NCBI GenBank assembly: GCA_027625915.1
Contig: JANTQA010000026.1
Span: 1,798,001-1,862,000, forward strand
DNA length: 64,000 bases
Reading direction: 5' to 3'
Origin: Anaeramoeba flamelloides
Taxonomy: Eukaryota; Metamonada; Anaeramoebidae
Position 1 is the stretch's first letter. The number at the start of each line of letters is the position of its first letter. Below are positions 1 to 12,055 of the stretch, piece after piece. The notes under the pieces are model-generated. The model did not search any database and was not told the origin of the DNA. It saw only the letters and a program-made list of their open reading frames with translations. Position numbers and translations under genes: made by a program.

Positions 1-2325
1 AATAATTGATCGTTCATTGCTATTATTAATGTTATTAGTCTTGGAATTAGTTTCTACGTCTGTGTTTTTTAATTTTGGATTTGAAGAAGAAGATGATGAT
101 GAGGATGAATAATTTGATGCTGAAGATGATGATGAAGACAAACTTAAATTTTCTTCTGGGTATGAATCTGAATCATCCATCGACTCATTTTTCTTGTCTA
201 GATCTAAATTAACCTCGTCTATACCATCATCATTATCATCGATAATATCGCCATAATTAATACCATTTATTTGGTTATCTTCAGCAAACTTTGGGTTTAA
301 ATCGATGACCGTTTCAAAATCATTGGTTGCCTTCTCAAGATCTGAAATTTTTTCATAGGTGAGCCCTCTAATCCAAAAAATCCTAAAATTGGTTTTCATT
401 GCCTTTAAATATCTCGAAAAATGCTTTATTGCTCTTTGGTAATCCCCGCTTACATAGTACAGGCAACCCTTTACGAGTGCTAGTTTTGTTCCTACAATTC
501 CAAGATCTATAATTTCTTGGAATTCCTTTTTGGCGATTTCGTTTTTCCCCTTTAATAGGAATTTGATTGCCTTTAATATTAAGCTGTTAATCGTCAATAG
601 CGTTTCGATCTGGAAAATGAGGTTCTGCTTATAAATTTGGTTACCGTCTAGGCATATTTCTTCAAGGGTGTAATTCACCTTTAAAGTATTAATAATGTAT
701 TTTAAAGATTTGTTTGTGAGCTTATTGCCGTTTAAAACCAATTTATTTATCGCTATGTTTGATTCCAAGCCTTCCATTAGGCATTTCAAGCCCGTGTCTT
801 TAATATTGTTGCCCATCAAGCCCAATTTTGAAAGGCAGCAGTCGGTTTTCAGGGCTTTGGATATATAGGAGATGCCCAGCGTGGTGATTTTGTTGCCAGA
901 TAGCCCGATTTTCCTGAGGCTTGAATTTAAGACCAATCCCTTGCATAAATGCTTTGCACCTACTTTGCCAATGTTGTTCCATTCCAAATGAATTATTTGC
1001 ACAGAATTGTTCACAATAAGCGCATTACTTAGATACTTCATGGAAATCGATTCGATTTTGTTGTCCATTAATGAAATTTTGTTTAAAGTGCAGTTCTTCT
1101 TAAGCATCGAACAAAAATTCTTCATCCCAGAATCGTTAATTTTGTTTTTGTTCAGCAGCAGGACTTTAATTGATTCATTTGTTCTCAGGCTATTGGATAA
1201 ATATGAAAGCCCCTCGCTTTTGATTTGATTTCCAGACAAGCCCAAAACTTTAATGCTATTGTTTTCGTCAATGGCCTGGGAAAGTATTTTCATTCCCTCG
1301 GCGCCTATTTTGTTATTGTTTAAGTGCAATTCGGTCAACGACGCATTTTTTAAAAAGAGTGCCTTCAGGCTATGTGCAGAATCGTCTCCGATCCGATTGT
1401 CGTTTAATGACAGCACCTTGAGAGCACATTGGGAATTGTTAATGATCGATTCTATAAGAAAATTGACGCCCTCAGTCTTGATTTGGTTGCTATTCAATTT
1501 CAATTTCCGCAGTGTCGTGTTACTGGACAGGCACCCCGCTATCGATTTCGCGCCTTCGGTGCCGATTTTGTTCTCGCTCAATTGCAATTCCTTGATTAAC
1601 TTATTGCCCCTGAGCGCCTCAGCGATCAATTTGGCGCCCTTGTTGCCTATTTTGTTATCGTTGAGGCTCAGTTCTTGCAAACTTTTATTTTTCATCAACA
1701 GGCCCGAGATGAATTTCGCGCCCTCGTCGTCAATCCTGTTTTTCTCGAGGGAGATCTCCTTGATTGTCGTGTTCTCGATGAGCGCAACAGACAGCAACCT
1801 CAAGTCCTTGCTCGAGATCTGGTTGCCCTCCAGCGCCAGGAATTGTAAGCTTCGGTTCACCCTCAAGGTGCGCGAGAGCTCCTCAACGCCCTGGTTGGTG
1901 ATCGGGTTTTCGTTGAAATATAACTCCTCCAGGATTTTGTTTGCCGTTAACGCCCTCGAAATGAAGGACAGGCCCTCCGAGCCGATCTCGTTCCCATTTA
2001 ATTTTAATAAAATCAGTGACTGGTTTTTTCGCAGCCCCTGAGACAAATATTTCGCGCCCTTGTTGCCGATTTGGTTGAAATTTAAAGTCATTTTTTTTAT
2101 CGCATGGTTTTGCTCCAAGAAGATCGACAGCATTTTCATCGCTCGGTCGTTCAATGGCTTCTTCGAGAGGTTCAAGCTTGTAATGCTCTTGTTCGTTCGG
2201 AGGTACTTGAATAACGTAATTAATTGTTCTTCAGTAAACGCCGTGGAACTGAGATTTATACTTGTCAATGTTGGATCATTTGTTTTTATTCGACGAAGCA
2301 AATTATTAAGTGAGTCGTTGTTCAT
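1..2325 (-). CDS. LRR (RI-type) protein with TPR tail, partial at left edge
   Basis: Reading the minus strand from the ATG at 2325 gives 775 codons with no stop, continuing past base 1, so the C-terminus is outside the window. Residues about 20-580 form 20 leucine-rich repeats of 28 residues (pattern LxxLxLxxNxIxxxGxxxL), the ribonuclease-inhibitor/RanGAP/NLRC3 type that makes a horseshoe protein-binding surface. Residues about 580-680 look like TPR helices (GCLYYVSGDYQRAIKHFSRY and LEKATNDFETVIDLNP). The rest is an Asp/Glu- and Ser-rich low-complexity tail. There is no signal peptide, membrane segment or NACHT/ATPase domain. The repeat region at about 1500-2100 is much richer in G+C (GGC, GCG, CTC, GAG codons) than the tail. 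A scaffold or adaptor role is inferred; partners are unknown. The LRR assignment is firm, the TPR assignment likely. Confidence 0.9.
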   Translation of the reverse strand, partial: MNNDSLNNLLRRIKTNDPTLTSINLSSTAFTEEQLITLFKYLRTNKSITSLNLSKKPLNDRAMKMLSIFLEQNHAIKKMTLNFNQIGNKGAKYLSQGLRKNQSLILLKLNGNEIGSEGLSFISRALTANKILEELYFNENPITNQGVEELSRTLRVNRSLQFLALEGNQISSKDLRLLSVALIENTTIKEISLEKNRIDDEGAKFISGLLMKNKSLQELSLNDNKIGNKGAKLIAEALRGNKLIKELQLSENKIGTEGAKSIAGCLSSNTTLRKLKLNSNQIKTEGVNFLIESIINNSQCALKVLSLNDNRIGDDSAHSLKALFLKNASLTELHLNNNKIGAEGMKILSQAIDENNSIKVLGLSGNQIKSEGLSYLSNSLRTNESIKVLLLNKNKINDSGMKNFCSMLKKNCTLNKISLMDNKIESISMKYLSNALIVNNSVQIIHLEWNNIGKVGAKHLCKGLVLNSSLRKIGLSGNKITTLGISYISKALKTDCCLSKLGLMGNNIKDTGLKCLMEGLESNIAINKLVLNGNKLTNKSLKYIINTLKVNYTLEEICLDGNQIYKQNLIFQIETLLTINSLILKAIKFLLKGKNEIAKKEFQEIIDLGIVGTKLALVKGCLYYVSGDYQRAIKHFSRYLKAMKTNFRIFWIRGLTYEKISDLEKATNDFETVIDLNPKFAEDNQINGINYGDIIDDNDDGIDEVNLDLDKKNESMDDSDSYPEENLSLSSSSSSASNYSSSSSSSSSNPKLKNTDVETNSKTNNINNSNERSII

Positions 2326-5300
2326 ACAATAATTTGAAGGACAAAGGTTTTGGTTTTTTTTTTTGTTAGTTGAGTTATTTTTTTTTTTGATGAGTCCGTT
2401 TTTTTTTTTTATTGTTTTTTTTGTTTTGATAAAAAGAAAAAGGGTTGACGTTTCTTCTGAAAAAGAAATTGTTAACAATTTTTTAGGATTTGGAAAATTG
2501 TTTGTTTTGTTGATCAGTTGAAAAAATTAATCGCTACCAATAGTGGGGAAAAAGATAAAAAATAAGAGTCCTTTTTGAAATCTTTAATTTGGTGTAATTA
2601 TCTCTGAAAAGAGAATTTTCTGATTGGGAAATTGTTTTTGATTCTTTTAAAGGAACTTGGTGTGTATTAATTGAAGAATGGAAATGTTTTTCATTTGAAG
2701 AATAATTGTTGAATCTTTTTAGATATGGAAATGTGAAAAAAATTTAAAATATTTTTTTTTTTTTTTCAATCTCCAAAGATCGAGTACCAAGGTTTGTAAA
2801 ATAGAAACAGGTTCATTCTGTTTTTGTAAACGGTAATAGGTTTATTTGGAATTTAATTCTTCTTGGATTGTAGTCTGTGATTTAAAATTTAAAGGGTATA
2901 AAATTCAAAGCCAATTTCCCTTTTTTTAAAATTTTTACCTTTTTTTGGGATTCTTGTTTTCTAATCAATACCAACTCAGGACACAAAAAATTGGAAAATT
3001 GTTTTATAGAATAACCAAATTTCAATCATTTTGTCTCAAAGTTTATTTATAAGAAAAGTTGGAAAATATTGAAATTTTTTCTAATTTCTTTTGATAATGC
3101 TCATTTTGGAGAAAATTTTCAAGAAGACCGATCTTTTTTCAGATTGAAAATTCCATAGATCAGAAAAATGAAAATTAAAGGAGAGATCCAAATATTAGAG
3201 TTAAAACCAAAATTGAAAAAATTTCTTTTACTTATTTCATGTATTTTAACTACTCAATCATTTGGGCAATTAGATTAAATTTTAAAAAAAAATTAACATT
3301 AGTTTATATAAAAATTGATTAAAAGGTAATTTTGGATACGGAAATGAAAAATCAATTTTTTTGTTCTTTCAGTGAGATAATTCATACCTTGGAAATTAAT
3401 TGTTTGTCTTAGTTTGAATTTATATGTCATTTATTTTTATATCCTCAATTTCAAAAATAATTCATAAAAACAGAAATTCAGTTTTTGAAATGATTTTTAA
3501 AAAAATTAATAATTTTTGAAATTTAATTAAAAGGTTTTCTTGATCACCGTACTGGTTTAGTATTGTGTTTGAGATAATATCAAAATTTATTTTTTACTCT
3601 CATTTTTACAAGTTTTCACAAAGAATTTGTAAATTGGTAATAAAAATTCACAAAATTGAACATCAGTCAAAAGTTGTAAATTTATCTTTATATCACTTTT
3701 TCTAAATTAAAGTTTTCTTTTGATAAGTTTTGTGAAAAGTTATTTTTTTAGTAAATCTTCAAAATAGGAACGATACTGTCTAATCAAGACGACCATGAAT
3801 TTTTTCAATATCAAATTTTGGTGTAGACTTGGGACAGCTTTATGTTCGTTTGTATATTTATTGATTGATCTTACAAATAAATGGATTATTTTCTGGTTAA
3901 TTTCACAGCAAGAATATTCACTTTATTTCTTCTATTTCATTTATTATAGAATATTTCAGAATCTTGGCATTATAATATTTAGTGTTTAATATATACCACT
4001 GGTGTTAAATTTATTGAAATAATGATAAATATGACTATTATAAAAAAAAATAAAAGATTTAAATGCCAGAAACATATTATAAAAATATGAAATACAAAAA
4101 AAAATTGAAAGGTATATAAATAAAACCCTTTCATTATATTTATAATTTTGAAATGGATTTTAAAGATATATTTTATTTCAATTTTTCTATTCAATCTGAT
4201 TCTATTTTTATATCAACACCATTTCAAAAAGTGTGACAAACCTGAAATAATAAATTGAAAAAAATATCAATATATTCGTTATTAAGAATAGCAAAATAAG
4301 TAAATCTACTTTACAATTCACTTTTAAATCATTTTGAATATATAATAACCTGATATTTTACAAATAAAAAAAAATAAAAACCAAAAACTGTATATAAGTT
4401 TATTACAATTTTAGAAATGAGCATTTCGGTTTTTAATTACTAAACTTTCACTGAAAAAAAGTTGAACAATAAAATTTTTTATAAATAATTAAAATCATTT
4501 CAAAGACATAACAGGGTCTCAATTTTCATCGTAATTATTTATCTGTTCGTAGATCTTTTTTTTTTTCCACATGATCTTGTGTAAAAAAAAAAGTATGAAA
4601 AAAAAAAAGAAAAAGAAAAACAAAAGAAGAATAAAAATTTAAATTAAAATAAAATTTGCAAAATTAGAAAAAATGATTCTGATCCAAAATTTTGAAAATA
4701 TTTTTTTGAGAACAATACAGGATAAATCTTTAAACAACTCTTATTGGCATCATAAAGTAAATCATAATTTTTGAAAAATAGTTGATATATATTATATTAT
4801 ATTATGTATAGGTATATAAATTTCTGATTTTCATGGTATCCTTTAAATTGTTGAAAAATTAGATAATTATGTGATTTTTTTCACCTTTAATAATATTCTC
4901 CAATTCAAATTCCCAAATTATAGTTGTTTTTTTTTTTAAAAAAATAATTATTTTTCACAATTTTGTAAAAAAAAATTTTTCATTTTTAATTTTATTTGAT
5001 TGTATTGTTTAACCTCAAGAAAAATTAATTTATTATTTTTTTTAATCAGTTTAGTCTGGGCAGAGAGATTCTTATCAGTTAGTTATGAATTCTATTACCT
5101 TATTTAAAAATGATATTTTTTATTTTGTTTGTTTGTTTAAATGTTATGGGATTAAATCATAATTCTCTCTCCACTTGCAGTGGTTATTTATCTTTTCAAA
5201 CCAATAAAAAAATGGTGTTTTTTTTTTCTTTTTTTTTTTTTTTTTGGTATAATTATAATAAAAAACACGATCCCTTAAATCTCAACAAAAAAACTCAAAA

Positions 5301-5584
5301 TTAACAAAAATCGTTCAAAAAACCCTCAAAAAGAATTGGTAATATAATAAAAAACCAAATAAACTTAGTTTAAAAGTGTAAATATTTAATGTTATAAAAA
5401 TATAGTTTTTAAAATTTTAGAGATAAATAAACAGTTCCATTAATTTATCCAAATTTTGGTTATAGTAAACTCCACGCACTTTTTTGATTTTTGAGCTCTA
5501 AAGGATTTTTAATAAAAGTTGGTTTGGTGACTATCTATATTTTGTTTCAAAAATGATTTTTTGAGAAAAATTGAAAGATTGGGA
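2326..5584. other. Intergenic, AT-rich, no gene recognised
   Basis: This is the space between the divergent LRR-TPR and BTB genes. The first 300 bases hold T-rich runs, expected as 5' flank of the LRR gene. The rest is A/T homopolymer-rich sequence with only short chance reading frames (for example 3795-3989 and 5110-5304) of random AT-rich composition. The motif TTTGCAAAATTAGAAAAAAT at about 4657-4676 recurs near 56322, so some of this is probably decayed dispersed repeat. Confidence 0.5.
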
Positions 5585-5779
5585 CACTCAGTTTCACTTT
5601 TAAGGCACAAACTTAGAACGAAATTTAAGGCACAAAAAAATTCTCAAATTATGGCACAAAATTCAAATTCTAGTACAATAAGTGATGTGTAAAAAAATTC
5701 CAAAAAAAGTGCTTTCATTTGAGATTTTTTTTTCCTTAAATTTGGTGGAAAGTTTAGACCTTATAAACGAAACTGGGTG
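5585..5779. mobile_element. Foldback MITE family F1, degenerate copy
   Basis: This is an inverted-repeat unit of about 195 bases. The left arm runs CAGTTTCACTTTTAAGGCAC, then repeated AAGGCACAAA modules. The right arm is the decayed reverse complement, ending near GAAACTGGGTGTA at 5781. It matches the better preserved copies at 57559-57756 and 59376-59571, which have TA at both ends. It is the oldest-looking of the three. There is no coding capacity. Confidence 0.7.
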
Positions 5780-6218
5780 TAATATCGTATGAAAATATTT
5801 TTCAAGAATCAAGCGAAACTTAAAAAATACATAATTCTAATAATGACTTTTATCAAAAAAATTGATCAAAATAAACAAAGAATTTGAAGAAAAAAAATAT
5901 TACAATGGAAAAAGAAAAAATTTTAAATTTACTTATGTCCTCTTGTTAAAAAAATTGACAGCTCTCTCTTAATATTTTTGAATTCTCAAACTTTCTCTAA
6001 ATTTAGGAACACTGATCTTTGAGAAAAAAACGGTCAGGCCAATAGCTCAACTAGGATCATTTTTTTCTCTTTTCTTTCGTTTTATCCCATACTCTTACAT
6101 TTTGATCACAAACGAACGAGAAAAAGAAATAACTTTCCAAAAAGACAAAAAAAACATTCGTACTTCTTGTTATTCAAACAGACAACAAAAAGACTCAAAC
6201 AAAATTGTGGACAGAAAA
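5780..6218. other. 5' flank of the BTB gene
   Basis: No separate gene is seen. The BTB reading frame is already open from 5982, but no in-frame ATG occurs before 6219, so this part is taken as 5' UTR or flank. An upstream first exon cannot be excluded. Confidence 0.4.
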
Positions 6219-7721
6219 ATGGATGATGGCATTTCAAAAATCTTAAAGGAATGTGTCAACCAAGAAAAAATGGCTGATGTGGAATTGATTGTTGGGAAAG
6301 ATGAAGTCAAATTCCACGCACACAAATTTATTTTAGCGTTAGTGTCTCCGTTTTGGAAGAACAAACTGTACTCAGAAGGGTGGGAGAAGCATGAAACGAA
6401 AGGCAAGATCACGATCAAATTACCCAAGCTTGATCCGAAGCTGTTTGGCATGTTTTTGGAGTTTGCATACACTCGCAATGTTACGATGAAAAATAATGTA
6501 GTCTTTGAGCTCTGGAAGGTTGCCGATCAATACGGCGTTCCACAGCTCAAGCAGTACTGTGCGGATTTATTTGAAAAGACTCTGGATTCCACGAACTGTA
6601 TCAACTTTTATGAATTCGGGGTCATTGCCGAAATTGATGAGTGGAGGGTCTGTGCGATGGAGTATATCAAGGGCAACACCAAGCAAGTCCTGTCTAATGT
6701 GGAGTGCTTTGTTGGTGTGAAAGAGGAAACTATCCAAAGCATTCTAGACATCGAGAAATTGTATTCAACAGAAATTAATATCCTCAAGGCCTTGGTGCGC
6801 TGGGGAGAGGACAAAAAGGAAAAGGAATTCCCAAAGGACGAAAAGGTCACTTTGAAAAGCCTTTTGAAGAACTTTATCCCGCAAATTAGATTAGATTTGA
6901 TGTCCTTTACAGATCTTGACTACATCAAGGAAACACAAATTTATGAGCCGAACGATCTGCTTCAAATCGCTGTGGAGCTGGCAAATAATTTTAAATTAAA
7001 CATCAAGCCCTTGACAAGAGCAGGGCCACAAATTCAAAACCTAAAAGTGCTGTTGCTTGGCGGCGCCAGAAGAGGCCAGGCTCGATTGGACCATTTAAAG
7101 GGCACCATCATGAGCGGTGGCATTGAGATGGTTGACATCATAGATATATGCGCAACAACGCCGCACTTTGACAAGCTCAATGAATACGACACAATCGTAC
7201 TAAGATCCCGAAACGGCGGCAACCTTTTAAATAATGTTCAATTGGGGAACGATCTTGCGAGGTATGTTGAGGGCGGTAAGGGCTTGACTGTAATTGCAAT
7301 AAATACGCTAATTGACTCGGACTCCTATCGCATCAAGGGCAGGATCGTCGATGAAGATTTTATCCCCCTCGCAGTCGCAGATAGGATCCAACAAGACCAA
7401 AGAGAACTGGGGGAAATACACCTGCCGGAACACCCAATAATGGAAGGCGTCGAAAGCTTCAAAGTTAAAGATTATGCACACCTTGTTGGCACACATGATA
7501 TTAATGGCGGGACAAAAATTGCCTCTTGGAATAACGGATACCCTCTGATCACAGAAAAAAAAAGGGATGAAAGCTGTGGCACAGTTGTATGTTTAAATTT
7601 CCATCCAATGTCAACTGCAATGACCAATGATTGCGGGAAGGCTTGGTTACAAGAAACAGATGGGGCAAAGATTATTGCCAATTCAATTCAATATGTTGGA
7701 ATGAAAATATATCAAAATTAA
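6219..7721 (+). CDS. BTB-BACK protein with C-terminal GATase/ThuA-like domain
   Basis: The product is 500 residues from the first in-frame ATG. Residues about 14-115 are a BTB/POZ domain (MADVELIVGKDEVKFHAHKF, then LWKVADQYGVPQLKQYC), a dimerisation fold that often recruits cullin-3. Residues about 116-225 are a BACK-like helical region. Instead of Kelch repeats, residues about 272-500 resemble a class I glutamine-amidotransferase/ThuA-like fold: KVLLLGG start, LNEYDTIVL, LARYVEGGKG, HPIMEGVESF, CGTVVCLNFHP and IIANSIQYVG. No obvious catalytic Cys-His-Glu triad is visible, so this may be a binding rather than enzymatic module. There is no signal peptide and no intron. A substrate-adaptor role is inferred from the BTB-BACK part. 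The BTB call is firm; the C-terminal fold is assigned from pattern memory only. Confidence 0.88.
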   Translation: MDDGISKILKECVNQEKMADVELIVGKDEVKFHAHKFILALVSPFWKNKLYSEGWEKHETKGKITIKLPKLDPKLFGMFLEFAYTRNVTMKNNVVFELWKVADQYGVPQLKQYCADLFEKTLDSTNCINFYEFGVIAEIDEWRVCAMEYIKGNTKQVLSNVECFVGVKEETIQSILDIEKLYSTEINILKALVRWGEDKKEKEFPKDEKVTLKSLLKNFIPQIRLDLMSFTDLDYIKETQIYEPNDLLQIAVELANNFKLNIKPLTRAGPQIQNLKVLLLGGARRGQARLDHLKGTIMSGGIEMVDIIDICATTPHFDKLNEYDTIVLRSRNGGNLLNNVQLGNDLARYVEGGKGLTVIAINTLIDSDSYRIKGRIVDEDFIPLAVADRIQQDQRELGEIHLPEHPIMEGVESFKVKDYAHLVGTHDINGGTKIASWNNGYPLITEKKRDESCGTVVCLNFHPMSTAMTNDCGKAWLQETDGAKIIANSIQYVGMKIYQN

Positions 7722-10012
7722 TAATCGGTTTATATTATTAATGTACTGTTTGTGATTGTTTTTTTTGGTTTTTGTTTTTGTTTTTTTTATGGTATTTGTT
7801 TTTGTTTTTTATCTTCTTGGAAAAATTTTTTAATATATAATCCTCCTTTTTTTATATTAACATTTTGAAATTTTAAATTATTTAATTGAATTATTGAAAT
7901 GATTTTTATTATAACATTCGCCAATTCATTTAATCCAATAAATTTAAATTTTAGGTTTCAATAATATATCCAATAATTTTATTTATTATTATTATTTTAT
8001 TTATTTTTTTTACATGATTTATTCATTTCTTTAATAAGATCAAATGTTTATTTCTCAAAAATATTAATTTAGTAAAAATGATAATTTGAAAATATACCCC
8101 TTATTTTTAATATTATCTCATTTAAAAAAATATCCAATAAGATACAAATAAAAAAAAACTTAATTTTCTCATTTTTCAATTAAATTATGATTATTATAAA
8201 AGATTTAAATTAGTTTTTTTAAGAAAATCTTATTGGGAAAAAAATGATGTAATATCAATTTTTATTCCATCTTATTTAAAAATGAATTAATTAGGTAAAA
8301 GAGTGATTTTATTTTCATTAAATCAAAGTTTATTTGAATTATTAATAAAACAATTTTTTTTTTTTTATCTCTGGGATTGTCCAGATATAGTTCAAAGGGG
8401 TTAATATTTTAAAAAACGTTGGTTTCGCCAATCTTAAAATAACCTCTAATAAATTTTATTTTTAGATATCTTACTTAGTTCATTTTTACTCAGAAATCCA
8501 CTTTGTTAGAGTAAAAATTATTATGGGTATTTTTTTAACCTGAATTTTACTTTTTAAATTGTATAGAGAAATTAAAAAATTTTTAGAGGTCAATTTAATT
8601 TTTAAAAAAAAAGTAAAATGTTTAAAGGAATAAAATAATAAAAACAGGTGGGAAATACATTAATCTATCCAAATCGTAAAAAAAAAAATCTCATGATAGA
8701 TCTTTTTAATTTTTACTAATTTTTTGAAACTAATATAATACGTGATACATTATAGCACAAAGGGAAAAAGTAAATAAATGAAACTAGGAGTATAAAACTT
8801 TTTCAAAAAAAAAAAAATAAATAAAAATATATAGTAATTAGGGATTAGTAAAAAAAAAACACAATAAACTCTAAAAAAGGGTAATAGATTAACAAAAACA
8901 AAAAAAAATTATAAATATAAATTACACAAAAAATAAAATCTTGTTAATTATATAGGTTGGGTTGTTGAAATAAAGATCTTTAAAAAAAGGGTTTTGAATT
9001 TTTAATTTATTTTTTAACTATTTTTTGTATCGATTTATTAGTTTTGGGTGTTATTTAGGTGTATTGGACTGTTGTAAATAACTACTTAAATATTATAAGG
9101 TGAAAAAAAATAAATATGAATCTTCAAACATTTGATGATCTTTTGTTTTTAATATAATAAATATATAATGAAAAAATAAAATAAATAATCCATTTTATCC
9201 TAAATAAAATTGGTTTTCAAATAATAGAATACAATTAATATTCAACAAATACTTAGATATAGAGATTCCTAATTTATGTATAACAAGTTTCAAAGGGTAG
9301 ATCCCTTAATAATTGAAATTTTTGCCTCTATTATGGATGTATGTTAAGTGATTTCCACTGGCAATTATTGTTCTCAACAACAATTTAAGAGTTAAGAATT
9401 TCATTCCATCATTATTTATTAATAAAACAAATATTTTTAAAAAGTGGGCTTTATTTGAAATTAATTCAAAAAAAGAAAAAGGGTCTTCAATAAGTCCATT
9501 ATAAAAAAAAATAATTTTTAAATGTTATTATATAAATGGACTATCATAGACAAATTCTGTATAAACACTAAAAAGAATACAAAATCAAAAGAATAATCAG
9601 GATAAACCAAAAACCAGGACAATGCTGCAATCTAAAACATCTTAAATGTAGGAAAATACCTGAGAAAAAATTAGAATATTCTACTCAAAATTCAAAATAA
9701 CAAATAGCAATCATTTAGTAATTGATCAAATAAAAATATTTATTCAAAGTTTGGCCTTGAAAAGTGCCCAAAAAAATAATAATAATCGGCAATATAGGGA
9801 CTATTTAGAAAATAAGGAAATAACACGTCAATAAAAATGATATTTTTCAGGAAACTATAAAAAACTAAAAGAAAACCGAAAATTTTTGGAAAACGAAATT
9901 AAGTTTCAAATACTGCGAATGGACAAATCTAGAGGTAAGTTTAGACACTCCTTGAATTTAAAGATCCAAATTAAGCCACTTCAAAATTTTATAATGCCCA
10001 GATTAAATATTA
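7722..10012. other. Intergenic, AT-rich, no gene recognised
   Basis: The 3' flank of the BTB gene begins with TTTTTG-rich DNA. After that there are only short A/T-rich frames. No RNA gene or clear repeat boundary was recognised. Confidence 0.5.
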
Positions 10013-10546
10013 CTGTTGTTCTAGCCCAACCGTGAAATCTATGATAAATAGAAAATTCCTTTTCTGTCATCATACTTTACTTTTTATGACAGGATTTTAT
10101 AGATATCTGATATTCTATTACAAACCATGAAATTTTATAATGGAACAAAAATTGCAATAAAAAAAAAAATAAAAATTTGAATTTTTTACTACAAATCTTC
10201 TAAATGATCAATAATTTTGAAAAATTTTCAGGTTTTTGGTGGTTTTTGTGGAACTTAATTTCTAAAAAACTTAAAATCAAAAGGCAAGACCATTTCAAAG
10301 AAATCATCAAATTCTATTTTTTTGATCTTTGGAAATCTTTTATTTGGAATTTTTGAATTTGATTTGCAAACAACAAGATTTTAATCTCTAGTCTTTCAAA
10401 TAAAAATTTTTTAAAAAAACCGATCTCAAGCCATAAAATGTATATATAATAGCATAAAACCGTAATTTTTTTTTTTATATTTAACTGAGACAAAAAGTCA
10501 ATTGCTATGTCTTTCAAATTTCCAGGTAGGTTTGGAGTGGCTATAG
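10013..10546. repeat. Dispersed repeat F2b, copy 1 (about 530 bp)
   Basis: This is co-linear with 17890-18406. Shared landmarks in order: GAAATCTATGATAAATAGAAAATTC near the left end, TTTCTATGACAGG-like motif, TTTTTGTGG in the middle, AAAAAGTCAATT and then GGTAGG.TTGGAGTGGCT at the right end. The left end follows TA and begins CTGTTGTTC. Neither copy codes for a protein, so it is probably a non-autonomous DNA transposon. Boundaries are accurate to about 10 bases. Confidence 0.65.
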
Positions 10547-12032
10547 TAAGATTTAGCCCTTAATAATAACATTAATTCAAAATCAATACTTTGAGACAAA
10601 AAAAGTCACAATCTTAAAAATTACATAAACAATGAAAAAACAGATATTTTTCAATATCAAGAAGACTTGATAAGATTCTAACCGTACTGTTCTTGAGAAC
10701 ATATTAGAAAAACAGATTATATTTAAATTGACAAATAATCTATCAAAAGTAATAAAGTTCGATCAAAAATACCTTACAACTTTCGAAAAATTTTAGATCT
10801 TGATGAAAAAAAAAGTTAAAAGATGTAAAATTCAAGATCACATAAAAGTAATCACAAAAGTTCCAAAATCTATTAGGTAAATCAGAAAGCAATTAATTTA
10901 AGAAATTGTCTTGTTGAATTAGACTATCATCTTTTAAACCATTTTTAGAAGGTTACAAGAAAATTTTATTCTTTTTTTAAACAAAGACGAGTTTCTTGTA
11001 AAAGGTATGGACATTTGTTTTACTTTCAAACTCTTTCAAGTTCAAAAAATCACATCATAAAAAGTCTTAGAATTTCCAAACTATTTTTATTTCTTTTGAA
11101 TTTTTTTTTCTGAAAGGAAAAAAACTCTAAACCCAAGTTAAATTATTTAAATTTTTAGCTTTAAAAAAAAAAACGTCTCTATGAATGGCACTTTAAACTC
11201 ATTTTATAGAAAGTTGTAATAATTTTTATAAAAAATATTCCATAAAATCATTTTGATTAGAAAAGATACAAAAATTCGAAAAATTATTTCAAAAATTAAT
11301 TCTTTAGAAAAAGGAAATTCTCAAATAAAATTCAAAAGATGAAACTGATGGTAACCATTTTTTGTTTCACCTAGTTGTATACTTAATATCAATGAAAGTA
11401 TTTTAGATATTGAGAATTTTAAATAATATTCAACCAACTATACTCAAAATAATGAAAAGAAACCAACCATCGGTTGAGAAAATTGTACATATCATCAATT
11501 TTGGAAAATATAAATTTTAAATTTATTGTTTCAAAAGTTACATATTTTAAAAGTGATAAACCACAAGTTCACTTCAAACTTTAAAAGCGACGGAATTTCG
11601 GAAGAAAAATTCCCTCAGTAAGAAGACTTTCAAAAATTACTAATTTTTCAGAAATTTCTTTGATTTTTGATAAAAAATTTAAAGAAGAAATTCATGAAAA
11701 TTACTTAACAACAATATGAAAACAAACTTGGAAAATATTCTTTTTACTGTTCAAATTTAACGAGTTTTCAAGAGTAATAATTATTTACAATTGTGAAACA
11801 AAAACTCAGATTTTTTTTATTTATAAAATAAGATTGAAGGAAAAAGGAAACCAACAAACTGTTGCAAGAACCCGTTCAAAGCGGACCAAGACCTTAGAGG
11901 AAAAGAACATAATTTTTTCCGATAATTGGATTTACAATCCATTTTTTTGAACCAAACAAAAAAGAATTCAAAAATAGAAAAATAGCTTTTGATATACATT
12001 TTCTTTTCAATTCCCAAAAACGAAATTGAATC
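10547..12032. other. Intergenic, AT-rich, no gene recognised
   Basis: Mostly A/T homopolymers and short chance frames. A somewhat GC-richer stretch at 11840-11905 precedes the cyclase gene and could be promoter or 5' UTR, but nothing specific is recognised. Confidence 0.45.
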
Positions 12033-12040
12033 TATAAATA
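12033..12040 (+). promoter_or_regulatory. TATA-like box before cyclase gene
   Basis: TATAAATA lies 16 bases before the ATG of the cyclase. In such AT-rich DNA this may be chance. It would imply a very short 5' UTR. Confidence 0.25.
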
Positions 12041-12055
12041 CCACAATACTAAAAT

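Noticed and set aside
1253-2041. Long plus-strand frame of 262 codons
   Set aside because: It is the antisense of the LRR repeats on the minus strand; its Leu/Ser/Phe-rich repeats mirror the LRR codons.
5040-5095. U2 snRNA-like TTCTTATCAGTTAGT motif
   Set aside because: Only a short match; the rest of the conserved U2 5' region and Sm site are absent.
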